From: Azospirillum melinis | GTDB lineage: Bacteria; Pseudomonadota; Alphaproteobacteria; Azospirillales; Azospirillaceae | NCBI RefSeq assembly: GCF_013340935.1 | Contig: NZ_WHOS01000003.1 | Span: forward strand, 62,001 to 126,000 | DNA: 64,000 nt | Direction of reading: 5' to 3' | Shown: positions 32,769 to 43,356 of the stretch, piece after piece | Layout: every line of letters starts with the position of its first letter | Position numbering within the stretch: position 1 is the first letter of the stretch | Translations under genes and position numbers: made by a program | The notes under the pieces: model-generated | Databases searched by the model: none | The model's input: only the letters and a program-made list of their open reading frames with translations | Told to the model about the DNA's origin: nothing

Positions 32769-34406
32769 TTACGCCGCCCGGCGGCCGGACCCTGTGCCGG
32801 AAATGGCGACTGCGTCCGTCAGCCGCACACGGAAACCGAACAGGGTGATGTCGTCACGCTGTTCGCGGCCGCACTGGAACCGGTCGAGCGAGCTTTCCAC
32901 ATCGGTCTTCAGCCGGTCGAGTGGGCTGTGGGCGCCTTGGCTCAGCAGCTCGTGCAGCCTGATCCGGCCGAAGCTGCGTCCGCGCTCCCCGCCATTCTGG
33001 TCGACCAGACCGTCGGTGCCCATCAGGAAGGTCTGGCCGGGCCGCAGGGCAATGCTCTGGTTGGTGAAGGGCGACTCGGCGCCATACCCGACCGGCTCGC
33101 TGCCGGTCGTGCGAAAAGCGCTTGGACGATAGCCCAGGCTGCGGCGGTCGCCCCTCAGTTCCGTCAGGCTGCCGTCGGCGACGACCAGCAGCGGGATACG
33201 GGCACCGGCGAAGACCAGTTTGCCCTCGGCCGGCCGGATGTGGCACAGCCCCAGGTCGAGGCCGTTGTCGAAGCAAGCGGCTCCGCCGCGCGCTTCCTCC
33301 TCCTGGTGCAGGGCGGCGCGGACCTTGCGGTCGACGGCGGCAAGCACCGCGGCCGGGTCTGCTGCGCCAAGCTGGTCCAGCACATTGTTGAGGATCGCGC
33401 TGGCGGTCATGGTCATGAAGGCGCCGGGGACGCCATGCCCGGTGCAGTCGGCCACAGCGACCACGAATCCGTCCTCGACCTCGCGGCAGACATAGAAGTC
33501 GCCGCTGACCACGTCGCGCGGGCGCCACAGAACGAAATGTTCGGTCAATCCCGCCGACAGCGTGCCGGCGGACGGCAGGATGGCCGACTGGATCAGCTGG
33601 GCGTAGTTGATGCTGTCCATGATGGCGCGGTTGATGGCGGCCAGCGCCTCGGTCCGGTCGCGGACCCGGCTTTCCAGGGTGCTGGTGTGATCCTGCACCG
33701 TTGCCGCCATCCGGTTGAAGCCATCGGCAAGCACACCGATCTCATCGCTCCGCCCGGCATCCATGCGGGCGCCGTACTCTCCGCGGGCCATGGCGCTGGC
33801 CAACTGCGTCAGGCGGCGCAACGGGCGCAGCACCATCCGGTTCAGCGTCAGCCCCAGCGCCGCCATCGCCCCCAGCAGCGACAGCAGAAGCAGCCCGGCG
33901 ACCGGGATCAGCGCATCCAGCGTGGCTTGCCGCACCTCGGCCGTCGAATAGGCGATGCGCAGATGCCCGACCGTCTGCACGCGCCCTTCGCGCCCGTGCA
34001 GAAGGATGGGGCGTTCGACGGTGACGATGCCGTTGGCATCCTCGGTCTTTTCTGCGGTTTTTCCGGCGATTTCTCCGACCGCGGTCCGTGCCAGCGGTTG
34101 CTTCCGGTCCGTCTCGAAGACGGCGATGGAGCGGATCGCCGGATCGCGGGCGGTCAGCGCCTCGATCATGCGCTGGGCGCTGCGGTTGTCCATTTCCCAG
34201 ACAAAGCCGCTGAGCGCGTCGGCCTGGGTGGCGGCGACCAGCTCGGCCCGCCGCAGCAGATCCTGATGGCGCTGTCCCTCGACGATCTGCTCCGACAGCA
34301 GCATCGCGATGGTGCCGATGCTTGCCGTCGTCAGCAGGATGGCACCGGCCACCCGTGCAAGCAGGGAGGATTGCCGGTTCAAGACGAAATCCCGCTGCGC
34401 CGCCAC
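32769..34406 (-). CDS. siaA: SiaA-like membrane PP2C phosphatase with HAMP domain
   Basis: SiaA dephosphorylates SiaC in response to an external signal. This 545-residue protein has a membrane segment near 18-40, a periplasmic domain of about 125 residues, a second segment near 167-190 and HAMP (LRPLRRLTQLASAMARGEYGA). A SpoIIE-type PP2C domain covers about 290-530, with the metal-site motifs RPRDVVSGDFY, VADCTGHGVPGAFMTM and GTDGLVDQNG. The GTG at 34406 overlaps the upstream binding-protein gene by 28 bases; a TTG at 34382 giving a TTGA overlap is an alternative. Being with siaB and siaC in the same 8-kb region, it completes the kinase-phosphatase pair. Confidence 0.85.
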   Translation of the reverse strand: MAAQRDFVLNRQSSLLARVAGAILLTTASIGTIAMLLSEQIVEGQRHQDLLRRAELVAATQADALSGFVWEMDNRSAQRMIEALTARDPAIRSIAVFETDRKQPLARTAVGEIAGKTAEKTEDANGIVTVERPILLHGREGRVQTVGHLRIAYSTAEVRQATLDALIPVAGLLLLSLLGAMAALGLTLNRMVLRPLRRLTQLASAMARGEYGARMDAGRSDEIGVLADGFNRMAATVQDHTSTLESRVRDRTEALAAINRAIMDSINYAQLIQSAILPSAGTLSAGLTEHFVLWRPRDVVSGDFYVCREVEDGFVVAVADCTGHGVPGAFMTMTASAILNNVLDQLGAADPAAVLAAVDRKVRAALHQEEEARGGAACFDNGLDLGLCHIRPAEGKLVFAGARIPLLVVADGSLTELRGDRRSLGYRPSAFRTTGSEPVGYGAESPFTNQSIALRPGQTFLMGTDGLVDQNGGERGRSFGRIRLHELLSQGAHSPLDRLKTDVESSLDRFQCGREQRDDITLFGFRVRLTDAVAISGTGSGRRAA

Positions 34407-35167
34407 AGCGCTTCCAGCCGCCCGTCCGCCTCCAGACGGTCGAGCAGCCCGTTGAGCCAGCCGGTGGTGAGCGCCGCGCCCTGCCGGATCAGGATGGTGT
34501 GCTCGTAAATCTGATCGGTGCGGTCGGAGACCAGGACCTGCCGGGCAAGCTCCGGCTCACGCTGAAGGAAGCGGGTCAGGAAGGATCGGGTGACGATGGC
34601 CAGGTCGGCCCGCCCGGCGACGACGCTGCGGACGTTGCCTTCATGCGTCACCGTGACGCGGGTGCGGTAGCGTTGCTCCAGCCGCTTGGGGTCGGCATCG
34701 AAGCCGGCGAAGGCATAGTGATAGCCGAGCCGTCCGAGGATCGTCTTTCCGCCCAGGTCGTCGAAATATCGCTGGTCGATTCCCGGTGTCGCCCTGGCGA
34801 TGAACACCTCCGCATCTCGCAGAAAGGGGCGGGTGGCATCCACCGGGCGGTCCTGCCAGCCCCAATTGCGGCTTTCGAAGGCGATCATGTCGAACCGGCC
34901 CTGATCCAGATCCTCGTACCGGCGCTGCGGGGCGGTCCTGACCATCTCGAACCGGAATTCACCCTGCGCGCCGTTCAGCAGCTCCAGCAGGTCGCGCGTG
35001 ATTCCGCCGCCGGTTTCGTCGACATAGGGCGGGAACTCATAGGCGCCGACCTGGATGACCGTGGCCGATGCGCGTGCCGGGACTGGCCGGAGCCCAAGGA
35101 GCGGAAAGGTGCAGAGAAGGGGCAAGGCGGTTGCAAGAACCGTCCGGCGGGATATCGGTCCCGACAT
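34379..35167 (-). CDS. Periplasmic solute-binding protein (SBP_bac_3-like), orphan
   Basis: The protein has 262 residues. Its signal peptide contains a twin-arginine-like SRRTVLATA followed by a hydrophobic stretch and an ARASA cleavage region, so Tat export is possible. The mature part resembles family 3 amino-acid-binding proteins (VGAYEFPPYVDETGGGITRDLLELL, ADLAIVTRSFLTRFL). No ABC permease or ATPase accompanies it. Instead it overlaps the SiaA-like phosphatase gene, so it probably presents a ligand to that sensor. I chose the ATG at 35167 because GAGAGGGG precedes it. Confidence 0.8.
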   Translation of the reverse strand: MSGPISRRTVLATALPLLCTFPLLGLRPVPARASATVIQVGAYEFPPYVDETGGGITRDLLELLNGAQGEFRFEMVRTAPQRRYEDLDQGRFDMIAFESRNWGWQDRPVDATRPFLRDAEVFIARATPGIDQRYFDDLGGKTILGRLGYHYAFAGFDADPKRLEQRYRTRVTVTHEGNVRSVVAGRADLAIVTRSFLTRFLQREPELARQVLVSDRTDQIYEHTILIRQGAALTTGWLNGLLDRLEADGRLEALWRRSGISS

Positions 35168-35302
35168 TGCGCCCCTCTCGTGCCATCTCGAACAGATCAG
35201 GATCAGTCTACCCCGGTATGCACTCACGCCGCAATGCAGGACATTTCCTTGTCAAGTCCCGGGAAGACAGTCTCCCCGGTCCGGTAACTTCCTCTCAAGG
35301 TC

Positions 35303-37084
35303 TCAAGCCGCCTCGGTGGCCCTTTCCGTCTGGGCATCGGCCAGCGCGGCGATCTCGCCGCCGGTCAGGGTCTCGCGCTCCAGCAGGGCCTGGGCGATGC
35401 CGTCCAGGGCGGCGCGGTCGGTGCGCAGCAGCCGGCGGGCATGCTCCATGCCTTCGTCGGTGATGCGCCGGACCTCCTCGTCGATGCGCCAGGCCGTCCG
35501 TTCGGACCGGGCTCCCGGCTCCGCCGCCGCATGGGCGACATAACCGATCTCCTCGCTCATCCCCCAGGCGGTGACCATCCGCCGCGCCAGATCGGTGGCG
35601 GCGCGGAAGTCGGCCTCGGCCCCGGTGGTGACCTGATCGGCGCCGAAGGCGATCTCCTCCGCGGCGCGGCCGGCCATGGCGACGGCGATGTCGGCCATCA
35701 GCTTGGCGCGCGAGACCGACACGCGGTCGCCCTCCGGAAGCCTCACCACCATGCCCAGCGCGCCGCCGCGCGGGATGATGGTGGCTTTATGGATCGGGTC
35801 GGCCTGCGGGCAGCGCAGCGACACCAGCGCGTGCCCCGCTTCATGCACCGCGATCAGCCGGCGCTCGTGGGCCGTCAGGGCGAGGCTGCGGCGCTCTGTG
35901 CCCATCAGCACACGGTCCTTGGCGGCCTCGTAATCGGCCATGGTGACGATGACGCGGCCCTGGCGCGCCGCCGACAGCGCCGCCTCGTTGGTCAGGTTGG
36001 CGAGTTCGGCGCCGGAGAAGCCCGGCGTACCGCGCGCCACCGTGCGGGCGCAGACGTCGGGGGCCAGCGTCAGACGCCCGGCATGGACGCCCAGAATGGC
36101 CTCACGCCCGGCAACGTCGGGCAGGCTGACATGGATATGGCGGTCGAAGCGGCCGGGGCGCAGCACGGCGGGGTCCAGCATCTCCGACCGGTTGGTGGCG
36201 GCGATCACCACCACCTCGCCGCCCTCCACGATGCCGTCCATCTCCACCAAGAGCTGGTTCAGCGTCTGCTCGCGTTCCGAATGGCTGGTCGACTCGCCCC
36301 GCTTGCCGGCCAGCGCGTCGATCTCGTCGATGAACAGGATGCAGGGGGCGTTGGCGCGGGCGGTCTTGAACAGGCTGCGCACGCGGGCTGCACCCAGCCC
36401 GACGAACATCTCGACGAAGTCCGATCCCGACGCGGCGAAGAAGGGGACGCCGGCCTCGCCCGCCGCCGCCTTGGCCAGCATGGTCTTGCCGGTGCCGGGA
36501 GGGCCGACCAGCAGGATGCCTTTCGGCACACGCGCACCGGCCATGGCGAAGCGGCGCGGATCCTTCAGGAACTGCACCGTTTCGCGCAGCTCCTCCTTGG
36601 CCTCGTCCACGCCCGCCACGTCGGCGAAGACGGTCTTGGTGTCCTCCGGCCGCACGCGGGTGGCTCGGCCCATGCCGAAGAACTGCCCGCCGCTCATCAG
36701 CAGCCCGCCGATCAGCATGGCCACCACCACGAAGGGAGCGGCACGGTCCAGCACGCCCACCGTCTGCGCCATCAGCCCGCCGGGGCCCTCGTCGAAGGCG
36801 ATGGCGACCTTGTGGGCGCGCATCTCCTTCAGCAGATCGTCGGTCACCGGCATGACGACACGGTAACGGCTGCCGTCCGTGCCGACCGCATGGCCGGTAC
36901 CGTTGGCAAAGGTGATCGAACCGAGTTCGCCGCGCCCGGCCTGTTCGATCAGCGCGCTGTAGGTGGCCGGCCGTTCATCCGCCCGCTGGTGGTGATCGTA
37001 CCAGGCGGCGAAGCCGAGCCACGCGGCAAGCAGGGCGGCCAGGACTGCAAGTGCGATCAACGGGCGTTTCGGCAGCGTGGGCAT
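35303..37084 (-). CDS. FtsH-like AAA+ membrane metalloprotease
   Basis: FtsH-type proteases degrade membrane and regulatory proteins using ATP. This 593-residue protein has two membrane segments (about 8-28 and 115-135), Walker A GPPGTGKT near 191-198, Walker [11 protein letters not shown], the AAA second-region signature ([20 protein letters not shown]), and the zinc site His414-Glu-Ala-Gly-His418. The third ligand is likely the Asp in [13 protein letters not shown]. It is shorter than typical FtsH (about 640) and diverges in the periplasmic region, so it is probably a paralogue and not the main ftsH, which is normally next to tilS. It is divergent from an ABC transporter operon. Confidence 0.9.
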   Translation of the reverse strand: MPTLPKRPLIALAVLAALLAAWLGFAAWYDHHQRADERPATYSALIEQAGRGELGSITFANGTGHAVGTDGSRYRVVMPVTDDLLKEMRAHKVAIAFDEGPGGLMAQTVGVLDRAAPFVVVAMLIGGLLMSGGQFFGMGRATRVRPEDTKTVFADVAGVDEAKEELRETVQFLKDPRRFAMAGARVPKGILLVGPPGTGKTMLAKAAAGEAGVPFFAASGSDFVEMFVGLGAARVRSLFKTARANAPCILFIDEIDALAGKRGESTSHSEREQTLNQLLVEMDGIVEGGEVVVIAATNRSEMLDPAVLRPGRFDRHIHVSLPDVAGREAILGVHAGRLTLAPDVCARTVARGTPGFSGAELANLTNEAALSAARQGRVIVTMADYEAAKDRVLMGTERRSLALTAHERRLIAVHEAGHALVSLRCPQADPIHKATIIPRGGALGMVVRLPEGDRVSVSRAKLMADIAVAMAGRAAEEIAFGADQVTTGAEADFRAATDLARRMVTAWGMSEEIGYVAHAAAEPGARSERTAWRIDEEVRRITDEGMEHARRLLRTDRAALDGIAQALLERETLTGGEIAALADAQTERATEAA

Positions 37085-37323
37085 GTCGGCTCCGCAAAGG
37101 GAAAAGGACTGGCTTTCGATCTATGCCATTGATGCTGGAGGGCAGGGCATGACGGCAACCGATAAGGCCCCGCGTCCCTTCTTTGACACCGTAAGCGGTG
37201 CGTTTCCGGAATGGCTCCTTTCGGATTCTACGGAGATCTCAAGCGGTTGCCGATAGGCTTCTCTTCGGACAGTATGGTCCTCCAACCAAAGTGCACCGCC
37301 CGAACGATAAGGACCACACCGAC

Positions 37324-38148
37324 ATGGCCGAGGCCGCCGCCGCGGCGCCCGCCCTCCAGCTGGAAGGCGTGACCTGCACCTTTCCCTCACCCGACGGCCG
37401 GGGACGTTCCTACACTGCCGTCCAGGGTGCCAGCTTCACCGTCGCCGATGGGGAGTTCGTGTCGATCGTCGGCCCGACCGGCAGTGGCAAGTCGACGATG
37501 CTCAACGTCGCCGCCGGCCTGCTGAAGCCCAGCGAGGGCCGCGCGCTCTCCTTCGGGCAGCCGGTGACCGGCATCAATCCCAAGGCCGGCTACATGTTCC
37601 AGGCCGAGGCGCTGATGCCCTGGAAGTCGGCGCTCGACAATGTCGCCGCCGGGCTGGAGTTCCGCGGCGTGTCGAAGGCGGAGGCGCGGGAGCGCGCGCT
37701 GCCCTGGCTGTCGCGCGTCGGGCTGGAGGGGTTCGGCGACCGCTTCCCGCACCAGCTCTCCGGCGGAATGCGCAAGCGGGTGGCCCTGGCGCAGACGCTG
37801 ATCGTCGATCCGAAGATCATCCTGATGGACGAGCCCTTCTCTGCGCTCGACGTCCAGACCCGCCAGATGATGGAGAACGAGCTGCTCGACCTATGGGCGG
37901 CCGACCGCAAGTCAGTGGTTTTCATCACCCACGACCTGGAGGAGGCCATCGCCATGTCCGACCGGGTGCTGGTGCTGTCGGCCGGTCCGGGATCGCGCCT
38001 GATCGGCGAGTACCGCATCGACCTCGACCGTCCGCGCGACGTGGCGGAAATCCGCATGACCCCGCAGTTCCTCGCCTTGCACCAGGAGATCTGGGCGCAG
38101 CTGCGCGACGAGGTGCTGAAGGGCTACGCCCAGACCAAGCTGCGGTGA
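37324..38148 (+). CDS. ABC transporter ATPase, NitT/TauT type
   Basis: This is the ATPase subunit of an importer. The 274-residue protein has Walker A GPTGSGKST near residue 50, a Q-loop (MFQAEALMPWKSALDN), signature LSGGM near 145, Walker B IILMDEPFSALD and the switch His in FITHDLEEAI. The class carries nitrate, sulfonates, taurine or pyrimidine precursors. The permease begins 7 bases after the stop and a binding protein follows, forming a complete importer. The frame is open to 37198, but the ATG at 37324 gives the standard N-terminus. Confidence 0.94.
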   Translation: MAEAAAAAPALQLEGVTCTFPSPDGRGRSYTAVQGASFTVADGEFVSIVGPTGSGKSTMLNVAAGLLKPSEGRALSFGQPVTGINPKAGYMFQAEALMPWKSALDNVAAGLEFRGVSKAEARERALPWLSRVGLEGFGDRFPHQLSGGMRKRVALAQTLIVDPKIILMDEPFSALDVQTRQMMENELLDLWAADRKSVVFITHDLEEAIAMSDRVLVLSAGPGSRLIGEYRIDLDRPRDVAEIRMTPQFLALHQEIWAQLRDEVLKGYAQTKLR

Positions 38149-38155
38149 CGACATC

Positions 38156-38956
38156 ATGAGATCCCACGCCAAACGCCTGCCCAGCCGTCCGGTCATCCTG
38201 CTGCTTCAGCTGGGCGTCCTGATCGCCTTCTTCCTGATCTGGCACCTCCTGACCGACACCAAAATCCTCAGTCCCTTCTTCTTCGGCACGCCGGGGGCGG
38301 TGCTGGCCCGCACCTGGGCCGACTTCGCCTCGGGCGTCATCTGGTACCATCTCGGCATCACGCTGCTGGAGACCGCACTGGCCTTCATCATCGGCACGGT
38401 GGCCGGCATCGCCTTCGGCTTCTGGTTCGCCCGTGCGCCGTTGGTCTCCGTCGTCTTCGACCCCTACATCAAGGCGGTCAACGCGCTGCCCCGCGTGGTG
38501 CTGGCGCCGATCTTCGCGCTGTGGCTCGGGCTCGGCATCTGGTCGAAGGTGGCGCTGGGGGTGACGCTGGTCTTCTTCATCGTCTTCTTCAACGTCTACC
38601 AGGGCGTGAAGGAGGTCAGCCCGGTGGTGCTGGCAAACGCCCGCATGCTGGGCGCCAGCTCCCGCGACCTGTTCCGCCACGTCTATCTGCCCTCGGCCCT
38701 GTCCTGGGTCTTCTCCTCGCTGCACACCGCCGTCGGCTTCGCCATGGTTGGTGCCGTGGTCGGCGAGTATCTGGGCTCCGCCGCCGGGCTCGGCTACCGC
38801 ATCCATCAGGCGGAAGGCGTGTTCGACACGGTCGGCGTCTTCTCCGGCATGCTGGTGCTGACGATCTTCGTCGTCCTGATCGACGCCGCCGTCACCATGA
38901 TCGAGAAGCGGCTTCTGCACTGGCGCCCGCAGGACACCGGCGGCGGGCAGCACTGA
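38156..38956 (+). CDS. ABC transporter permease, NitT/TauT type
   Basis: This 266-residue membrane subunit has about six hydrophobic segments (such as PVILLLQLGVLIAFFLIWHLL and MLVLTIFVVLIDAAVTMI) and the coupling-loop EAA-like motif around NARMLGASSRDLFRHVYLPSAL. It lies between the ATPase gene and the binding-protein gene in one operon. The substrate cannot be told from the sequence. Confidence 0.94.
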   Translation: MRSHAKRLPSRPVILLLQLGVLIAFFLIWHLLTDTKILSPFFFGTPGAVLARTWADFASGVIWYHLGITLLETALAFIIGTVAGIAFGFWFARAPLVSVVFDPYIKAVNALPRVVLAPIFALWLGLGIWSKVALGVTLVFFIVFFNVYQGVKEVSPVVLANARMLGASSRDLFRHVYLPSALSWVFSSLHTAVGFAMVGAVVGEYLGSAAGLGYRIHQAEGVFDTVGVFSGMLVLTIFVVLIDAAVTMIEKRLLHWRPQDTGGGQH

Positions 38957-38990
38957 AATCCAATAGGGAAATTCAAAAGGGAGGGAACCA

Positions 38991-40034
38991 ATGACGCTCA
39001 AATCGCTGATCGCGGCCGCCGCGGTCGCCCTGACCATGGGAACATTGACTCTGGGAACGTCCGGCTTGGCCGCAGCTCAGGGCAAGCTTGAGAAGACCGA
39101 CATCAAGATCGCGGTCGGCGGCAAGCCGCTGCTCTATTACCTGCCGCTGACGCTGGCCGAACGGCTCGGCTACTTCAAGGATGCCGGGCTGAACGTCGAG
39201 GTCAGCGACTTCGGCGGTGGGGCCAAGAGCCTCCAGGCCCTGGTCGGCGGTTCCGCCGATGTCGTGACCGGCGCCTACGACCACACCATCCAGATGCAGG
39301 CCAAGGGCCAGCCCATCGTCGCGGTGACCCAGCTCGGCCGCTATCCCGGCATTGTGCTGGCGTCGGTCAACAAGTCCGGCACCGTCAAGTCGGTGCAGGA
39401 TCTGAAGGGCAAGAAGGTCGGCGTCACCGCCCCCGGCTCCTCGACCAACTTCATGCTGAACCATGTGCTGACTTCGCTCGGCTTGAAGCCTGAGGATGCC
39501 TCGGTCATCGGCGTCGGCGGCGGCCCCAGCGCCATCGCGGCGATCAAGCGCGGCGAGATCGACGCCATCGTCAATCTGGACCCTGTGATCAGCCAGGCCC
39601 AGGCCGACGGCGACATCACCATCCTGGCCGACACCCGGACCGAGAAGGGCACGATGGACGTCTATGGCGGCCCCTATCCCGCCGCCGTGCTCTACATGAA
39701 GCCGGACTTCATCAAGGAGAACCCGAAGACCACCCAGGCGCTGGCCGACGTCTTCGTCCGCACCATGCTGTGGCTGAACAAGGCCAGCACCGACGACGTG
39801 CTGAAGGTCCTGCCGGAGGAGTATTTCCTGGGCAACAAGTCACTCTACGCCCAGGCCTTCGAGCATTCCAAGCCGACCTACTCGCCGGACGGCCGCTTCA
39901 CCCAGGAGGGTGCCGACGCCGCCCTGAAGGTGCTGAAGGCCTTCGACCCGGCGGTGGCGTCCGCCAGCATCGACCTGTCCAAGACCTACACCAACCAGTA
40001 TGTCGAGGATGCGCTGAAGCGCCTGCAGAAGTGA
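38991..40034 (+). CDS. ABC transporter substrate-binding protein, NMT1/ThiY-like
   Basis: This is a periplasmic binding protein of 347 residues with a Sec signal peptide (about 1-30, ending in a GLAAAQ region). The mature protein has the NMT1/SsuA-type layout: YYLPLTLAERLGYFKDAGLNVE, GAKSLQALVGGSADVVTGAY, GKKVGVTAPGSSTNFMLNHVL and IAAIKRGEIDAIVNLDPV. Related proteins bind sulfonates, nitrate-like anions or thiamine precursors. It is the last gene of the importer operon and is followed by a strong terminator. Confidence 0.93.
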   Translation: MTLKSLIAAAAVALTMGTLTLGTSGLAAAQGKLEKTDIKIAVGGKPLLYYLPLTLAERLGYFKDAGLNVEVSDFGGGAKSLQALVGGSADVVTGAYDHTIQMQAKGQPIVAVTQLGRYPGIVLASVNKSGTVKSVQDLKGKKVGVTAPGSSTNFMLNHVLTSLGLKPEDASVIGVGGGPSAIAAIKRGEIDAIVNLDPVISQAQADGDITILADTRTEKGTMDVYGGPYPAAVLYMKPDFIKENPKTTQALADVFVRTMLWLNKASTDDVLKVLPEEYFLGNKSLYAQAFEHSKPTYSPDGRFTQEGADAALKVLKAFDPAVASASIDLSKTYTNQYVEDALKRLQK

Positions 40035-40073
40035 GCCTCCGGGCTCGCTTCGGAATACCCATAGAAAAAGTGT

Positions 40074-40102
40074 GGGCGCGGCATTCTGTCGCGCCCTTTT
40101 TT
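40074..40102 (+). terminator. Rho-independent terminator of the ABC importer operon
   Basis: GGGCGCG and CGCGCCC pair around a 9-base loop and are followed directly by six T residues (40097-40102). Confidence 0.85.
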
Positions 40103-40185
40103 GTGCTGCACCGCCGTTAGACTGGACGAAATCGGTCCTGATTGCTCCCCGGATCAGGACTGCCCATCCAGCAGCGGAGTGTCCC

Positions 40186-40620
40186 ATGGCCGAAGTGATT
40201 TTCTACGGACTGGCGGGTTGCCCGGCGAACGCCAGGCAGAAGCAGCAGCTGGCCGCCGCCGGCCACCGGCTGGTCGAACGCGACCTTGCCACCGCCGACC
40301 TGACAACCGACGACCTGCGCGCCTTCTTCGGCGACAAGGAGGTCGACGCCTGGTTCAACCGCCGCGCCGCAGCGGTGAAGTCCGGTGCCGTGACGCCCGG
40401 CGCCCTCGACGAATCCGCCGCGCTGGCGGCGATGCTGGCCGACCGCGACCTGATCCGCCGTCCGCTGATCCAGGTCGGCGACCGCCGCGAGGCCGGCTTC
40501 GACCCCACCACGCTCCACGCCTGGATCGGCCTGACTTCCGGCGAAAGCTGCGACGACAAGCATGCCCGCGGCCAGTGCGACCACGGCCACCAGCATTTCG
40601 TCAAGGCGCCGGCTGCCTGA
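40186..40620 (+). CDS. Nitrogenase-associated ArsC/Spx-fold protein
   Basis: This is a thioredoxin-fold ArsC-like protein of 144 residues. AGCPANARQKQQLAAAGHRLVERDL and FFGDKEVDAWFNRRAAAVKSG, then RRPLIQVGDRREAGF, match the nitrogenase-associated family (TIGR01616 type), which is found near nif genes in diazotrophs and has no proven reaction. A single Cys replaces a CxxC motif. The C-terminus has a Cys- and His-containing stretch (CDDKHARGQCDHGHQH) that could bind metal. GGAG is placed 6 bases before the ATG. No nif gene is in the window. Confidence 0.85.
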   Translation: MAEVIFYGLAGCPANARQKQQLAAAGHRLVERDLATADLTTDDLRAFFGDKEVDAWFNRRAAAVKSGAVTPGALDESAALAAMLADRDLIRRPLIQVGDRREAGFDPTTLHAWIGLTSGESCDDKHARGQCDHGHQHFVKAPAA

Positions 40621-40626
40621 GGCGCC

Positions 40627-41022
40627 TTACTCCGGCGGCACCTCGCGCGGCTTGCGGTCTTCGCCGATGGCGACATAGGTGAAGACGCCCTCCGTCACCT
40701 TGATCGGGTCGGAGCCCGACCGTTCGCGGCGCACCCAGGTCTCGATGCGGACGCGCAGCGAGGTGCGGCCTACCTTCTCGATCCGGGCGAAGCAGCTGAC
40801 CTCGTCGCCGACGAAGACCGGCTTGTGGAAGGTCATCGCCTCGATCCCAACGGTGGCGACGCGGCCATGGCTGCGCCGCACCGCCACCGTACCGCCGGCC
40901 AAATCCATCTGTGCCAGCAGCCATCCGCCGAAGATGTCGCCGTTCGGATTGGTGTCCGCCGGCATCGCAATGGCCCGCAGGGCAGGGCCGTTGTCGAAGT
41001 CGTATGCGTCCGCTGCGCTCAT
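40627..41022 (-). CDS. Acyl-CoA thioesterase, hotdog fold (YciA-like)
   Basis: These enzymes hydrolyse acyl-CoA thioesters in the cytoplasm. The 131-residue protein has the YciA-type start LRAIAMPADTNPNGDIFGGW with the catalytic Asp, then VAVRRSHGRVATVGIEAMTFHKPVFVGDEV and SLRVRIETWVRRE. GGAGG precedes the ATG at 41022. It converges with the nitrogenase-associated gene and is divergent from parE. Confidence 0.92.
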   Translation of the reverse strand: MSAADAYDFDNGPALRAIAMPADTNPNGDIFGGWLLAQMDLAGGTVAVRRSHGRVATVGIEAMTFHKPVFVGDEVSCFARIEKVGRTSLRVRIETWVRRERSGSDPIKVTEGVFTYVAIGEDRKPREVPPE

Positions 41023-41130
41023 GCTTCCTCCGGCGTCAAAAAATTTTTGCCCACCAAACCATGTGGCGACGCAGTATAAGCGGCCCAGGATGCGCTTGCG
41101 CACCCCTGACGAAATTCCTATCATCCCGTC

Positions 41131-43119
<1,989 letters not shown>

Positions 43120-43356
43120 CGGGGGGAGGGTGCCCCCCGCCTTTCGGCCGTTCGGCGAGGGGCAGTCGAGATCCGTTGCCCAACGGCCGCCTTCCAAGCT
43201 GCGTGATCCGCGCTACGGCCCGGATCCCGTCTGAGGATCGGGTGGCAAGACGTGCATGAATTTCTCGGTTACAGAGAGTGAGCCCCTCATATATCCTCCC
43301 GTGAACTGCCGGCTTTGGGTTTTTCCCGCATCATGGCCTGTTCCTCTAGGAGGCGT

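Noticed and set aside
37085..37323. A TPP riboswitch before the NMT1-like importer
   Set aside because: The thi-box bases (CTGAGA and the conserved partner) are not present; the substrate stays open.
43121..43138. A terminator after parE (GGGGGG and CCCCCC)
   Set aside because: The short homopolymer stem has no T tract and may arise by chance in GC-rich DNA.
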